Source of the DNA: Berghia stephanieae | Lineage: Eukaryota; Mollusca; Gastropoda; Nudibranchia; Aeolidiidae | Reading direction: 5' to 3' | NCBI GenBank assembly: GCA_034508935.3 | Contig: CM067443.1 | Span: forward strand, 18,811,499-18,875,498 | Length of the DNA stretch: 64,000 nt | In this document: one piece after another, positions 25,126 to 39,665 of the stretch | How the letters are laid out: every line of letters begins with the position of its first letter | Numbering within the stretch: the stretch's first letter is position 1 | Position numbers and translations under genes: made by a program | The notes under the pieces: generated by a model | Told to the model about the DNA's origin: nothing | What the model saw: the letters and a program-made list of their open reading frames with translations, nothing else | Databases searched by the model: none

Positions 25126-26889
25126 GTGCGGCTATGTGATCTTGTCGTATGGCAGACGTTTCGGGTCGGACGGATCTTGGTTCGGTTCTCGTTGAATCAA
25201 TTATTTAAGTCTTTGGGAAAGAATCTTTCCTAACATTCTCTCACCGAACTCAGGTGTAAAATGAGTTTCTGACCTTTAAAATCGTCCTCTAACTAGCGTC
25301 ATGTCTTGTATTATTTGTTAAGTGAACCTGATTACTGGGTATATTATTGTAAAGCGCTTTGAGCATGTTTAGTTTATATTGAGCTATACAAAATAGTTTT
25401 TGTGTTTTTGTACAATTAATTAAAAACAGTAATAATCTATCTAGCGTAACCTTTTTAGTTACTCGCTCCCATCAATGTGTGACCAACAGATTTTAAATAT
25501 CAATAAATTATAGTCTTTCACGTATTTTACGCTTAATAGCACATACAATATTATCTATAGTTTTCCCAGAATTAAAAACCAAATATCAATAGCCATAATG
25601 TTATATTTAGTCTTATCTATATGAATTATTTTATATCCATCAATACCAATAATGATCTTGCAATCAACAATAACAATACCAACACGGTTACCACCATCAA
25701 TACTAATAGCGACACTGTTGCCATCAAAATCAATATCAGTATTCTTACCATCACCATTACCAATATCAACACAGTTGGCATCATCAATACAATATCAACA
25801 CAGTTGGCATCACCAATACCAATATCAACAGAGTTGGCATCATCAATACCAATATCAACAGAGTTGCCATCATCATTACCAATATCAACAGATTTGCCAT
25901 CATCAATACTAATATCAACACAGTTGGCATCATCAATACCAATATCATCACTGTTGCCAGACAAGACCTCCGCTAAAATAAAAATGAACCTTAGATAGGT
26001 ATTTCATTGCTCACAATATCAAAATGTGGTAATCAAAGAGCAAGAGACGTAGATAGACAGAGATAAACGGACAGAGTTCTTATGTTTTTATACAATTGAT
26101 ACAAAAAATGTTATTTAACTAAATTTGCAAAAGACGTATTCCTTTTCTTTTTGCTGCATTCTCCTATCCATGTATGACTAACAGTATGTAAGTATCAATT
26201 TAATTATAGTCCATTTATAGCGTCGCCTATGCCTGAAAATATTGTATTATCCCCGAACTGGCGCCATACTTGTTAAGTGAAGATAATAACTGGGGACACG
26301 TTGTAAAACGCGTTGAGCAAGTTTAGTGTATATTGATATATACAAATATCAAGATTTTGTGTTTTTATACAATTGATTTTTAAGAAATTATTATTTAACT
26401 AGATTTGCTAAAAGACGTAATCTTTCTCTTTTTGTTGCATTCTCCTATCCATGTGTGACTAACAGGATGTAAGTATCAATAAATTATAGTCTTTCATATA
26501 TTTTACGCTTAAAAGCACAGACACTATTATCTATAGTTTTCCCAGAATTAAAAACCCAAAATCAATAGCCATGCTGTTATATTTATTCTTATCTATATCA
26601 TTATATTATATCCATTAAATCCATAACACTGTTGGAATCAACAATGCCAATACAATCACGGTTACCAATATCAACACTGTTGCCATCAATATCACTATCA
26701 GCATTCTAGAACCGTCAATACCAATATCAACACAGATGGCATCATCAATACCAATACGATCACTGTTGCCAGACAAGTAGGGCCTCTAAACTAAAAAGAA
26801 ACCTTAGAAAGATGTCTCATTGTTCACAATATCAAAATGTGGTAAGCAAAGAGCAATAGAGATAGATAGACAGAGACAGAAAGACAGAG

Positions 26890-26931
<42 letters not shown>

Positions 26932-27076
26932 TAAGAGAGAGTGAATGGCTCAACTTCAGTAATTGAACACACCTAATTAATATAGGAGTAGATGGGATGA
27001 TCATGTTAATCAATTTTAATAAAATGAGAATCACAACGGTTTTAAAAACAATTGAACATATCATTTAATCCTACTT
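25126..27076 (+). repeat. satellite unit 22 (composite, beta)
   Basis: Nearly two units long. After the first minisatellite (25640-25962), the GA tract jumps at about 26077 into a post-SINE spacer; at about 26211 that jumps into the middle of a SINE (CCATTTATAGCGTCG), which continues into a second spacer, CCCAGAATT block and minisatellite (26605-26775). Counterpart of unit 49. Confidence 0.86.
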
Positions 27077-27830
27077 GTGCGGCTATGTTGACTTGTCTTA
27101 GGACAATCGTTTTCGAATCGGAAGGTTTTGGGTTTGAGCCTCGTTCAGCAAATAGTTGAGTCCTTGGGAAATAATCTTTACTCACATTCTCTCACCGAAC
27201 CCAGGTGTAAAATTAATACCTGGCCATTAACAGCGTTGTATGTGTCTGAAAATATTGTAATATCCCCTAACTGGCATCAAGTCACGTCAAACGTGTTAAA
27301 TTAAGCTGATGACTTGGCACGCATTGTAAAGACGTTTGAGCACGTCAAATGTATATTGCGTTTTGTAAAATATCATGTTTTTGTGATTTTTATACAATCG
27401 ATTTAAAAAATAATGATTTAACTATGTTTACTGAAAGGCGTATTTTTATTTCTTTGTTATTTTCTCCCATCTATGTGTGACTAACAGGGCGTAAGTATCA
27501 ATTAGATAATTATTCTTTAGTGATAATAATTAGTCTTTAGATTATTTTACGCTTAATTGCACCGAGACTATTATCTATAGTTATCCCAGACTTTAAAACC
27601 CAATACCAATAACCTGTTATATTTATTCTTATCTAAATCAATTATTTTTCTTCCATCAAAACGAATAATACGGTTGCAATCAACAATACCAATATCAACA
27701 CGGGTACCACCATGAATACTAATAGCAACACTGTTGCCATCATCAATATCAATATCAACACAGTTGCCATCATCAATATCAATATCATCACAGTTGCCAT
27801 CATCAATACTAATATCGTCACTGTTGTTAT
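27077..27830 (+). repeat. satellite unit 23 (gamma, no microsatellite)
   Basis: The minisatellite (27655-27826) runs straight into the next SINE at CACTGTTG/TTATGTGCGG. The GCCAGACAAG, GA and closing blocks are missing. Counterpart of unit 50. Confidence 0.87.
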
Positions 27831-28900
27831 GTGCGGCGATGTGGTCTTGTGGTATGACATTCGTTTTCGGATCGGAAGGTTCTGGGTTAAAGTCTTGTTC
27901 AACAAACTGTTGAGTCCTTGGCAAAGATCTTTACTCACACTCTATTACCGAACTCAGATTAAAATGAGTACCTGGCCGTTAACAGCGTTGTCTCTATCTG
28001 AAAGTATTATGATATCCCCTAACTGGCGTCATGTCTCGTCAAACTTGTTAAGTGAAGCTAACGAGTGGAACACATTGTAAAGAGCTTTGAGCACTTTTAG
28101 TGTTCTTGCGCTATATAAAATATCGTTGCTTTGACTTTTATACAATTGACTAAAAAAAATAATAATTTAACTATGTTTACTAAAAAGCATTTGTTTTTTT
28201 TCTTTGTAACTTTCTTCATTCCATGTGTTACTAACAGAAAGTAATTATCAATTAGATAATTATTCTCTAGTAATATTAATTAGTCTTTAGTTTATTTTAC
28301 GCTTAATGGCACCGAGACTATTATTCTTTTTTATATCAATTATTTTGCTTCCATCAAAACGATTAATACTGTTGCGATATCAACAACACCAATATCAACA
28401 CGTGTACCACCATGAATATTAATATCATCACTGTTGCCACCATCAATACTAATATCATCACTGTTGTCATCATCAATACTAATCTCATCACTGTTGTCAT
28501 CATCAATACTAATATCATCACTGTTTTCATCACCAATTCTAATAGCTTCACTGTTGCCAGACAAATAGGGCCTGTATAATAAAAAAGGAACCTTAGATAG
28601 ATGTATCCTGGGTCAAAATATCAACATGTGGTAACCCTCTCCTTACCAACTTTAGGAAAATCGTCACATTCGTTACGATAAAACCAACATTGAAATTTCT
28701 TTTGTACATCATAAAATCTAAAGAAAATGAACAGTGTGTTATAGAGCATGTTTTGCTAAAGAAATTACTTATCGCAAGAACCTTACTGCTATTGTTTCTG
28801 AGTGATATAAAACATATTTTTGTGTTAGTTGGGTCTGAAGTTTTGGGGAAAATCCTGACAATGGCGAATAAGGAGAGAGTTAAACAATTCAATAAAACAT
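27831..28900 (+). repeat. satellite unit 24 (gamma, unusual 3' part)
   Basis: SINE, spacer with CTAACAG-AAA-GTAATTAT, then a minisatellite with TCATCACTGTTG monomers (28350-28560). The usual GA tract and closing block are replaced by about 245 bp of unrelated sequence. Counterpart of unit 51. Confidence 0.86.
28636..28880. other. unrelated insert replacing microsatellite (copy 1)
   Basis: Sequence from CTCTCCTTACCAACTTTAGG to GCGAATAAGGAGAGAG matches no other part of the unit and appears in the window only here and at 63063-63307. An 83-codon plus frame (28690-28938) and a 109-codon minus frame (28593-28922) cross it, but neither shows a recognisable domain and both run on into SINE or satellite blocks, so I do not call a gene. 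It may be a captured genomic fragment. Confidence 0.65.
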
Positions 28901-29788
28901 GTGGGGCTATGTGGTCTCGCACCGGAATGTTCTGGGTTTAAGTCCTGTTCAACAAACTGTTGAGTCCTTGGCAAAGATCTGTACTCACACGCTATCACCG
29001 AACTCGGATTAAAATGAGTACCTGGCCGTTAACAGCGTTGTCTCTATCTGGAAGTATTGTGATATCCCCTAACTGTCGTCATGTCTCGTCAAACTTGTTA
29101 AGTGAAGCTGACGAGTGGGAACACATTGTAAATAGCTTTGAGCACTTGTATTGTATATTGCGCTATATAAAATATCGGGGTTTTTTTTCTTTTATACAAT
29201 AGATTCAAAAAATAATGATTTATCTGTGATTACTGAAAGGCGTATTTTTTTTTTATTTGTTACTTTCTCCATTCCATGTGTGACTAACAGCCCGTAAGTA
29301 TCAATTAGATAATTATTCTTTAGTAATAACAATTAGTCTCTAGATTATTTTACGCTTAATGGCACCGAGGCTATTATCTATAGTTATCCCAGAATTTAAA
29401 ACCCAATACCAATAACCTGTTATATTTATTCTTATTTAAATCAACTATTTTGCTTCCATCAAACCGATTAATACCGTAGCAATCAACAATACTAATATCA
29501 ACACGGTTACCACCATGAATACTAATATCAACACTGTTGCCATCATCAATATCAATATCAACACAGTTGCCATCATCAATACTAATATCATCACTGGTTC
29601 TATCACAAATACTAATATCATCACTGTTGTCAAACAAATAGGGCCTGTAAAATAAAAAACGAACCTTAGATAGATGTCTCCTGGGTCACAATATCAAAAT
29701 GTTGTAACCAAAGATGAATAGAGATTGATAGACATAGACTTGAGAGAGAGAGAGAGAGAAGAGAAGAGAGAGAGAGAGAGAGAGAGAA
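28901..29788 (+). repeat. satellite unit 25 (gamma, head deletion)
   Basis: The SINE head lacks the stretch between GTGGTCT and CCGGAATGTTCTGGG, removing part of the tRNA-like region. Minisatellite 29455-29632 is followed by a GA tract that ends in a junction with a T-rich spacer. Counterpart of partial unit 52. Confidence 0.86.
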
Positions 29789-30215
29789 TGCGTATTTTTT
29801 TCTCTTTTTGAAACTTTCTCCCATCCATGTGTGACTAACAGGGCGGAAGTATCAATTAAATAATTATATTCTTTAGTTAATTACACGCTTAATGGCACCG
29901 AGACTATTATCTATAGTTATCCCAGAATTTAAAACCCAATACCAATAATCTGTTATATTTATTCTTATTTATATCATTTATTTTCCTTCCATCAAATCGA
30001 TTAATACCGTTGAAATATCAGCAATACCAATAGCCATACGGGTACCACCATGAATACTAAAATCTACAATGTTGCCATCATCAATACTAATATCATCACT
30101 GTCGCCAGACAAATAGGGTCTGGAAAATAAAAAATGAACCTTGGATAGATGTTCCTGGGTCACAATATCAAAATGTGGTAACCAAAGAGGGATAGAGATT
30201 GATATACAGAGACGT

Positions 30216-30270
<55 letters not shown>

Positions 30271-30329
30271 AGGGGGAGAATGGATGGCTCAATTTCCTTA
30301 AGTAAACATGTCAATCAATTTATTCATCA
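29789..30329 (+). repeat. satellite unit 26 (no SINE head)
   Basis: Starts abruptly in a T-rich spacer after GA repeats, then splice-like motif, CCCAGAATT block, short minisatellite (29990-30110) and (GA)n at 30212-30267. Confidence 0.84.
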
Positions 30330-30905
30330 GAGTATTGTGATATCCCCTAACTGCCGTCATGTCTCGTCAAACTTGATAAGTGAAGCTCATGACTGGGAAC
30401 ACATTGTAAAGAGCTTTGATCACTTTTATTGTATATTGCGCTATATAAAATATCGTTTTTGTGACTTTTATACAATTGATTCGAAAAATAATGATTTAAC
30501 CATGTTTACTGAAATGCATATTTTTTTTCTCTTTTTGAAACTTTCTCTCGTCTATGTGTGACTAACAGAAAGTAAGTATCAATTAAATAATTATAGTCTT
30601 TAGTTTATTTTACGCTTAACGGCAGCTAGACTATTACATATAGATATCCCAGAATTTGATACCCAATACCAATAACCTGTTATCTTTATTCTTGTCTATA
30701 TCAACTGTTTTGCTTCCATCAAAACGATTAATACAGTTGAAATCAACAATACCAATATCAACACGGGTACCGCCATAAATACTACTATCAACCCGGTTGC
30801 CAGAAAAATAGAGCCTGTAAAATAAAATGAACCTTCGATGTCCCCTGGGTCACAATATCAAAATGTTGTAAGCAAAGAGCTATAGAAATAGATAGACAGG
30901 GACTT

Positions 30906-30951
<46 letters not shown>

Positions 30952-31108
30952 CAGAGAGAGACAGAGAGGGAGAATGGATGGCTCAACTTCCGTAAGTAAA
31001 CACCCCTAAGGAATATAGGAGTAGATGGAATGAATGTGTTAATCTATTTTTATAGAATAAAAATCAAAATGGTTTTAAAACAATCAAACATGTAATTTAA
31101 TAATATTT
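30330..31108 (+). repeat. satellite unit 27 (SINE 3' half only)
   Basis: The closing block of unit 26 joins a SINE at AGTATTGTGATATCCCC, so the tRNA-like head is absent. Minisatellite is very short (30716-30805), followed by (GA)n at about 30908-30970. Confidence 0.85.
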
Positions 31109-32250
<1,142 letters not shown>

Positions 32251-32883
32251 GTGCAGCTATATGGGCTTGTGGTGTGACACTTGTTTTTGAATCGGAAGCG
32301 TCTGAGTTCGAGCCTCGTTCAACAAATAGTTTAGTGCTTGGGAAATAATCTTTACTCATATTTTCTCACTGAACTCAGTTGTAAAACGAGTACCTGGCCG
32401 ATAACAGCGATGTCGGTGTCTGAAAATATTGTAATATGCCCTAACTGGCGTCATGTCTCGTCCTACTACTTTTGTGAAGCTGATGACTGGGGACATGTTG
32501 TAAAGCGCTTTGAGCACGTTTAGTGTATATTGCGCTATGCAAAAAAAATCAAGATTTTGTTTTTTTATTCAATTGATTCAAAATATAATATTTTAACTAT
32601 ATGTACTGAAAAGCGTAATCTTTTTTTTATTACTCTCTCCCATCCATGTGTGACTAACAGTTTGTAAGTATCAATCAGTGTCTTTCGTTTATTTTCGTTT
32701 AATAGTACCATCACTATTATCTATAGTTTTCCCAGAATTCAAAACCGTAAAATGTATTCTTATCTATATCAATTGCTGTGGTTCCATCAAAACCAACAAT
32801 ACTGTTGCAATCAACAATACCAATACCAACCCGGTTACCATCATCAATACTAATATCACACTGCTGCCATCAATATCAATATC
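32251..32883 (+). repeat. satellite unit 29 (gamma, truncated)
   Basis: SINE, spacer and CCCAGAATT block are followed by a short minisatellite (32770-32883) that stops at ATATCAG, where another SINE begins mid-body. Confidence 0.85.
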
Positions 32884-33632
32884 AGTTGTAAAACGAGTAC
32901 CTGGCCGTTAATAGCATTGTCTGTGTCTGATAATATTGTTATATCCCCTAACTGGCGTCATGTCTCTTTCTACTTATTAAGTGAACCCGAGGACTGGGGA
33001 CACATTGTAAAGGGCTTTTAGCAAATTTAGTGTATATTGCTCTGTACAAAAGATCAAGTTGTGTATTTATACAATTGACTCAAAAAATAATTTTAAACTA
33101 TATTTACTGAAAGGCGTAATATTTTTCTTCTTACTTTCTTCCATCCATGTGTGACTAACAGGCTGTAAGTATCAATCAGTTATAGTTCTTCATTTATTTT
33201 ACGCATATGGCACCTAAACTATTATCTATTGTTATCCCAGAATTCAAAACCGAAGATCGATAGCCATCTGTCATATTTATTATTATCTACATCAATTATT
33301 TTGTTGTCATCAATACCAATAACCCTATTACAACCAACAAAACCAATATCATCACGGTTATCTCAATCAATAGTAATATCAACACGGTTGCCATCAATAC
33401 CTATATCAGCAATCTTACTATCATCAAGAGCAATATCAACACAGTTGCCATCATCAATACCAATATAATCACTGTTGCCTGACAAATAGGGCCTTAAAAT
33501 AAAAAGAAACCTCAGTCTTAAGGCTTACAATATAAAACTGTGGTAATGAAAGATGAATTGGAAATAGATAGACAGAGACAGACAAAGAGACAGAATGAGA
33601 GAGAGAGATTGGCAGACTACAGATAGATAGAA

Positions 33633-33706
<74 letters not shown>

Positions 33707-33867
33707 TAGATAGAGATAGATAGATGATAGATAGAGAGAGAGAGAGAGTGGATGGCTCAACTTTGAATGGAATGTAGGAGTAGATGGGATGAACATGTTA
33801 ATATGTTTTAAGATAAAGGGAATGACAACGGTTTAAAAACAATTAAACATGTCATTTTATCCTACTT
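32884..33867 (+). repeat. satellite unit 30 (SINE 3' half only)
   Basis: Begins TTGTAAAACGAGTACCTGG, the same sequence as unit 29's SINE from about 32380, so it arose by exchange at the shared CAG. Minisatellite 33305-33480 and a GATA tract at 33621-33748. Confidence 0.86.
33621..33748 (+). repeat. (GATA)n microsatellite
   Basis: About 130 bp of GATA with slips, passing into a short GA run, in the microsatellite slot of unit 30. Confidence 0.95.
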
Positions 33868-34570
33868 GTGCTGCTATGTGGTCGTGTCGTATGACACTCA
33901 TTTTCGGTCGGACCGCTCTGGGTCGAGTCTCGTTCAGCAAATAGTTAAGTCTTTGGGGAAGAATCTTTACTCACATTCTCTCACCAAACTCAGGTGTAAA
34001 ATGTGTTCCTGGCCGTTAAAAACGACGTCTATGTCTGAAAAAATTGTAATATTGTAATATCCCCTAACTGGCGTCAAGTTTGTCTTATTTGTTAAGTGAA
34101 GCTGATGATTGGGGACACTTTGTAAAGCGCTTTGAGCAAGATTATTGTATATTGAGCTATACAAAAGATAAAGTTTTTTTGTGTTTTTATGAAATTGATT
34201 CAAAAAAAATTATAATGAAACTATATTTACTAAAAGACATAATATTTATCTTATCAACACTGTTGCCACAAGTAGCACCTCTAAAATGAAAAGGAACCTT
34301 AGATAGATGTCTCATTGCTCACAATATCAAAATGTGATCAGCAAAGAGCAAAAGAGATAGATAAACAGAGACAGACAGACAGAGAGAAAGATGTGTGTGA
34401 GAGAGATAGTGAGAGGAGAGAGAGGGAGACAGAGAGAGTAAGAGAGATTGGATGGTTCAACTTAAGGAATATAGGAGCAGAAGGGATGAACATGTTAATC
34501 TATTTTAATAGGATGAGAATCACAACGGTTTTAAAACAATTAAACATGTAATTTAATAAGATATGTCAAT
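33868..34570 (+). repeat. satellite unit 31 (beta, minisatellite nearly deleted)
   Basis: The post-SINE spacer jumps at about 34251 to the last part of one minisatellite monomer (ATCAACACTGTTGCC). The splice-like motif and CCCAGAATT block are missing. Confidence 0.85.
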
Positions 34571-35594
34571 GTGCGCCTTTGTGGTCTTGTGGTATGACAT
34601 TCCTTTTCGGATCAGAAGGTTCTGGATTGGAGCAACTTTCAGCAAATACTTTAGTCCTTGGGAAAGAATCTTTACTCACATTCTCTCACCGACTTCAGGG
34701 GTAAAATGAGTACCAGGCAGTTAACAGCGTTGTCTCTACCTGAAAGTATTTTGATATCCCCTAACTTCCGTCATGTCTCGTCAAACTTGTTAAGTGAAGC
34801 TGACGAGTTGGGACACATTGTGAAGAGCTTTGAGCGCTTTTATTGTATTATGCGCTATATAAAATTTCAAGTTTTTTCTTTTATACAATAGATTTAAAAA
34901 ATGATGATTTAACCATGTTTACTGAAAGGCGCGTTTTTTTCTCTTTTTGAAACTTTCTCCCATCCATGTGTGACTAACAGGGCGTGAGTATCAATTAAAA
35001 TAATTGTAGTCTTTAGTTTATGTTACGCTTAATGGCAACGAGACTATTATTTATAGTTATCCCAGAAATTAAAACGGAATACCAATAACATGTTATATGT
35101 ATTCTTATCTATATCAATTATTTTGCTTCCATTAAAACAATTAATACCGTTGCAATATCATCAATACCAATATCTGCACGGGTACCACTATGAATACTAA
35201 AATCTACACCAGTGCTATCAGTAATACTAATATCATCACTGTTGCCATCATCGGAACTAACATCATCACAGTTGCCAGACAAATAGGGCCTGTAAAAACA
35301 GGAACCTTAGACAGATGTCTCCTGGGTCACAATATCAAAATGTGGTAACCGAAGAGGGATAGAGATTGATAGACAGAGACTTGAGGGAGCGAGAGAGAGA
35401 GAGAGCGAGAGAGAGCGAGAGAGAGAGAGAGAGAGAATCAGAGAGAGGAGAATGGATGACTCAATTTCCGTAAGTGAACACACCTAAGAATATAAGCAAA
35501 TAAAGGAGTAAATGCAATGAACATGTTAATCAATTTGAAAAGAATGAGAGTCACAACGATTTTAAAACAATTAAACATGTAATTTAATAAGATT
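34571..35594 (+). repeat. satellite unit 32 (gamma)
   Basis: Full-order unit with head CCTTTGTGGTCTTGTGG, splice-like motif CTAACAG-GGC-GTGAGTAT, minisatellite 35130-35280 and GA/GAGC tract at about 35385-35437. Confidence 0.86.
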
Positions 35595-36289
35595 GTGAAG
35601 CTATGTGGTCTTGTGGTAAGACATTCGTTTTCGGATAGGAAGGTTCTGGGTTAAAGTCTTGTTCAGCAAACAGTTCAGTCCTTGGCAAAGATCTTTACTC
35701 ACACTCTGTCACCGAACTCAGATTAAAATGAGAACCTGGTCGTTAACAGCGTTTTCCCTGTCTGATAGTGTTGTGATATTCCATAACTGGCGTCACATCT
35801 CGTTAAACTTGTTTAGTGAAGCTGATGACTGGGGACACATTGTAAAGCGCTTTGAGCATGTTATTGTACACAGCGCTATAAAAAATTTCAAGATTATTTT
35901 TTAATACAATTGATTCAAAAAATATTAATTAAACTATATGTACTGAAAGGCGTATCTTTTTTTTAATTACTCTCGCTCATCCATGTGTGACTACCAGGTT
36001 GTAAGTATCAATCAATTATAGTCTTTCGTTTACTTTACGCTTAATAGCAGCAACACTATTATCTATAATTTTCCGAGGATTCAAAACCAAATATGAATTA
36101 GCAAACTGTAGAATGTATTCTTATCTATATCAATTACTGTGGTTCCATTAAAACCAACAATAATGTTGCATTCAACAATACCAATACCAACCCAAATACC
36201 ATCATCAATAATAATGTCAACAGTGTTGCCATCAATACCAATGACAGCAATCTTGCTGTGGTAAGTAAAGTGGAATAGAGATAGATAGA

Positions 36290-36328
<39 letters not shown>

Positions 36329-36459
36329 GGATGGCTCAACTTCCGTAATTGAACACACCCAAGTTATAATGGAGTAGATGGGATTAACATGTTAATCAAT
36401 TTTAATAGAATGAGTCACAACGGTTTAAAAACTTTTTAACATGCAATTTAATAAGACAT
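35595..36459 (+). repeat. satellite unit 33 (gamma)
   Basis: The minisatellite (36145-36255) joins the downstream region at GCAATCTTGCTGTGGTAAG, skipping the GCCAGACAAG block. GA tract at 36290-36323. Confidence 0.85.
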
Positions 36460-37273
<814 letters not shown>

Positions 37274-38138
37274 GTGCGGCTATGTGGTCGTGTCGTACGA
37301 CACTCGTTTTCGGGTCGGACGGATCTGGGTTCGAATCTCGTTCAACAAATAGTTAAGTCTTTAGGAAAGAATCTTTAGTCAAATTCTCTCACCAAACTCA
37401 GGTGCAAAATGTGTTCCTGGCCGTTAAAAGCGACGTTTATGTCTGAAAATGTTCTCATATACCCTAACTGGCGTAATGTTTTGTCTTACTTGTTAAGTGA
37501 AGCGAAAATTAGAGACACATTGTGAAGTGCTTTGAGCAAGTTTATTGTATTTTGAGCTATACAAAAGATAAAGTTTTTGTGTTTTTATGAAATTTATTCA
37601 AAAATTTTTTTAAAAAACTATATTTACTAAAAGACGTAATATTTTTCATTTTGATATTTTCTCCAATATCTATATCAGCATTCTTGCCACAATCAATACA
37701 AATATCAAAAGAATTGCCATCATCAATACTAATATCAACACAGTTGCCATCATCAATACCAATATGAACACAGTCTGATCATCAATACCTATTATCAACA
37801 CAGTTGGCATTATCAATACCAATATCAACACAGTTGCAAGACAAGTAGCACTTCTAAAATAAAAAAGAACCTTAGATAGATATCTCATTGCTCACAATAT
37901 CAAAACGTGATAAGCAAAGAGAAAGAGAGATAGATTAACAGAGACAGGCAGACAGAGAGAAAGAGAGATACAGAAAGAGACAGAGAGAGAGAGTAAGAGA
38001 GATTGGATGGTTCAACTTACGTAATTGAACACACCTAAGGAATATAGGAGTAGAAGGGATGAAAATGTTTATCTATTTTAATAGGATTGGAATCACAACG
38101 GTTTTAAAACAATTAAATATGTAATTTAATAAGATATA
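37274..38138 (+). repeat. satellite unit 35 (beta)
   Basis: The T-rich spacer jumps at about 37662 (TTTTCTCC/AATATCTATATC) into the minisatellite (to about 37845), skipping the splice-like motif and CCCAGAATT block. Confidence 0.85.
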
Positions 38139-38624
38139 TGCGCCTTTGTGGTCTTGTGGTATGACATTCCTTTTCGGATCAGAAGGTTCTGAATTGGAGT
38201 AACATTCAGCAAATACTTGAATCCGTGGAAAGAAACTTTACTCACAGTCTCTCACTGATTTCAGGAAGAAAATGAGTACCTGGCAGTTAACAGCGTTGTC
38301 TCCATCTGAAAGTATTGTGATATCCCTAACTGCCGTCATGTCTCGTCAAACATGTTAAGTGACTGGGGACACATTTTAATGATCTTTTATTGTATATTGC
38401 GCTATATAAAATATCAAGTTGATTTTTTACTTTTATACAATTGATTTTTAAAAAATTATTTAACCATGTTTTCTGAAAGGCGCATTTTTTCTCTTTTTAA
38501 AACTTTCTCCCATCCATGTGTGATTAACAGGCCGTAAGTATCAATTAAAATAATATAGTCTTTAGTTTATTTTACGCTTAATGACACTCAGGCTGTCATC
38601 TATAATTATCCCAGAATTTAAAAC
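38139..38624 (+). repeat. satellite unit 36 (gamma, cut by gap)
   Basis: SINE, spacer and splice-like motif (TTAACAG-GCC-GTAAGTAT) are present. The CCCAGAATT block runs into the second N gap. Confidence 0.87.
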
Positions 38625-38724
38625 NNNNNNNNNNNNNNNNNNNNNNNNNNNNNNNNNNNNNNNNNNNNNNNNNNNNNNNNNNNNNNNNNNNNNNNNNNNN
38701 NNNNNNNNNNNNNNNNNNNNNNNN
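38625..38724. other. assembly gap, 100 N
   Basis: Exactly 100 N, again a placeholder of unknown true size. It forms the left edge of the non-satellite island. Confidence 0.99.
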
Positions 38725-39383
38725 TTTTTTTTTTATTTTTTTTTTAAAAAATTAATTTTGGTTATTTTTTTTTTTTCCAAATTCTTTAAGTTATTACCGC
38801 TGTATTTTTAAAAGAAAATTTTTGCCAGACAAAAAATTTTTTTTAAAAACAATGTAATTTTTTTTTTTTCCCTTTAATAAAACAAAACACTTTTTTTTTT
38901 TTCGAAAGTCACAAACAAAAATAAATATATAAAATACAACCATATTTTAAATTTTCTCATCTAAACCCAACTGAATTAGTAAATATTTGAGATGTACTCT
39001 TCTGAAAAGGAGTGAGTTGAATTCAAAGAAAGGGAAAAAAATTTCGTTTAAGGAAAGGGGTGGGCAGTTTCCCTTTATTCCCCTCCTGAATCTAATACAT
39101 AGGCTACAAAAATAGTTCGCGATAAGAGGCGGGAAAAAGGGGGTTTGGTTGGGGAAGGAGCAAGGAAAAAACAGTGTAGTGTCGTTATTGTGATAGTCTA
39201 ACGAATGCATGCATGAGGAGAGATTGGTGACTTTAAATTTTGTCTTTATTGGAATATCGTATGGTAATCATCATTGTCGGGCGAAAATCGTCGTTTTTCC
39301 CCCATCACCCAAAGATTTAAAATGCGCCTTATTAAAAGTCATGATTATTATCATCACCATCATCATTTTTGCGGGCTATATAA

Positions 39384-39445
39384 AATATATATATATATTT
39401 ATAATGTGGGGTGTGTGTGTGTGTGTGGTGTGAGTGTGTGTGGGG
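39384..39445 (+). repeat. (AT)n/(GT)n simple repeat
   Basis: A short AT run, then GTGTGTGTGTGTGTGG-type sequence with GAGTGTGTGTGG. Not related to the satellite. Confidence 0.8.
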
Positions 39446-39526
39446 TAATTTAAAGCGTGTTGAAAACTTTTGTTCGTTTTGTCCGAAACTGCAGTATGTA
39501 ATTTTTTTTTTTAATGATGGGCAATG

Positions 39527-39561
39527 GAAGCGCTTCGGGAAACTTCGGCCCCAAGCGCTTC
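39527..39561. other. small inverted repeat
   Basis: GAAGCGCTT and AAGCGCTTC form a perfect 9-bp stem around a 17-base loop. The extended word GAAGCGCTTC is itself palindromic. No T-run or gene gives it an obvious role. Confidence 0.5.
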
Positions 39562-39608
39562 AAAAATGTACATTTATTATTTTTATTTATTAATTAAATT
39601 TTTAAACT

Positions 39609-39665
39609 TATCATCATGAACATCATCATGATCATCATCATCATCATCATCATCATCACATCATT
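39609..39665 (+). repeat. (ATC)n microsatellite
   Basis: ATCATC repeats with a few TGATC interruptions. A plus-strand open frame crossing it is not a gene. Confidence 0.85.

Noticed and set aside
27831-27905. Functional tRNA gene
   Set aside because: Box-like words are present but the acceptor and anticodon stems do not pair well, and the segment continues into a SINE body.
38947-39210. 88-codon minus-strand frame in the island
   Set aside because: Composition is low-complexity (Phe, Pro, Leu) and no family is recognisable.
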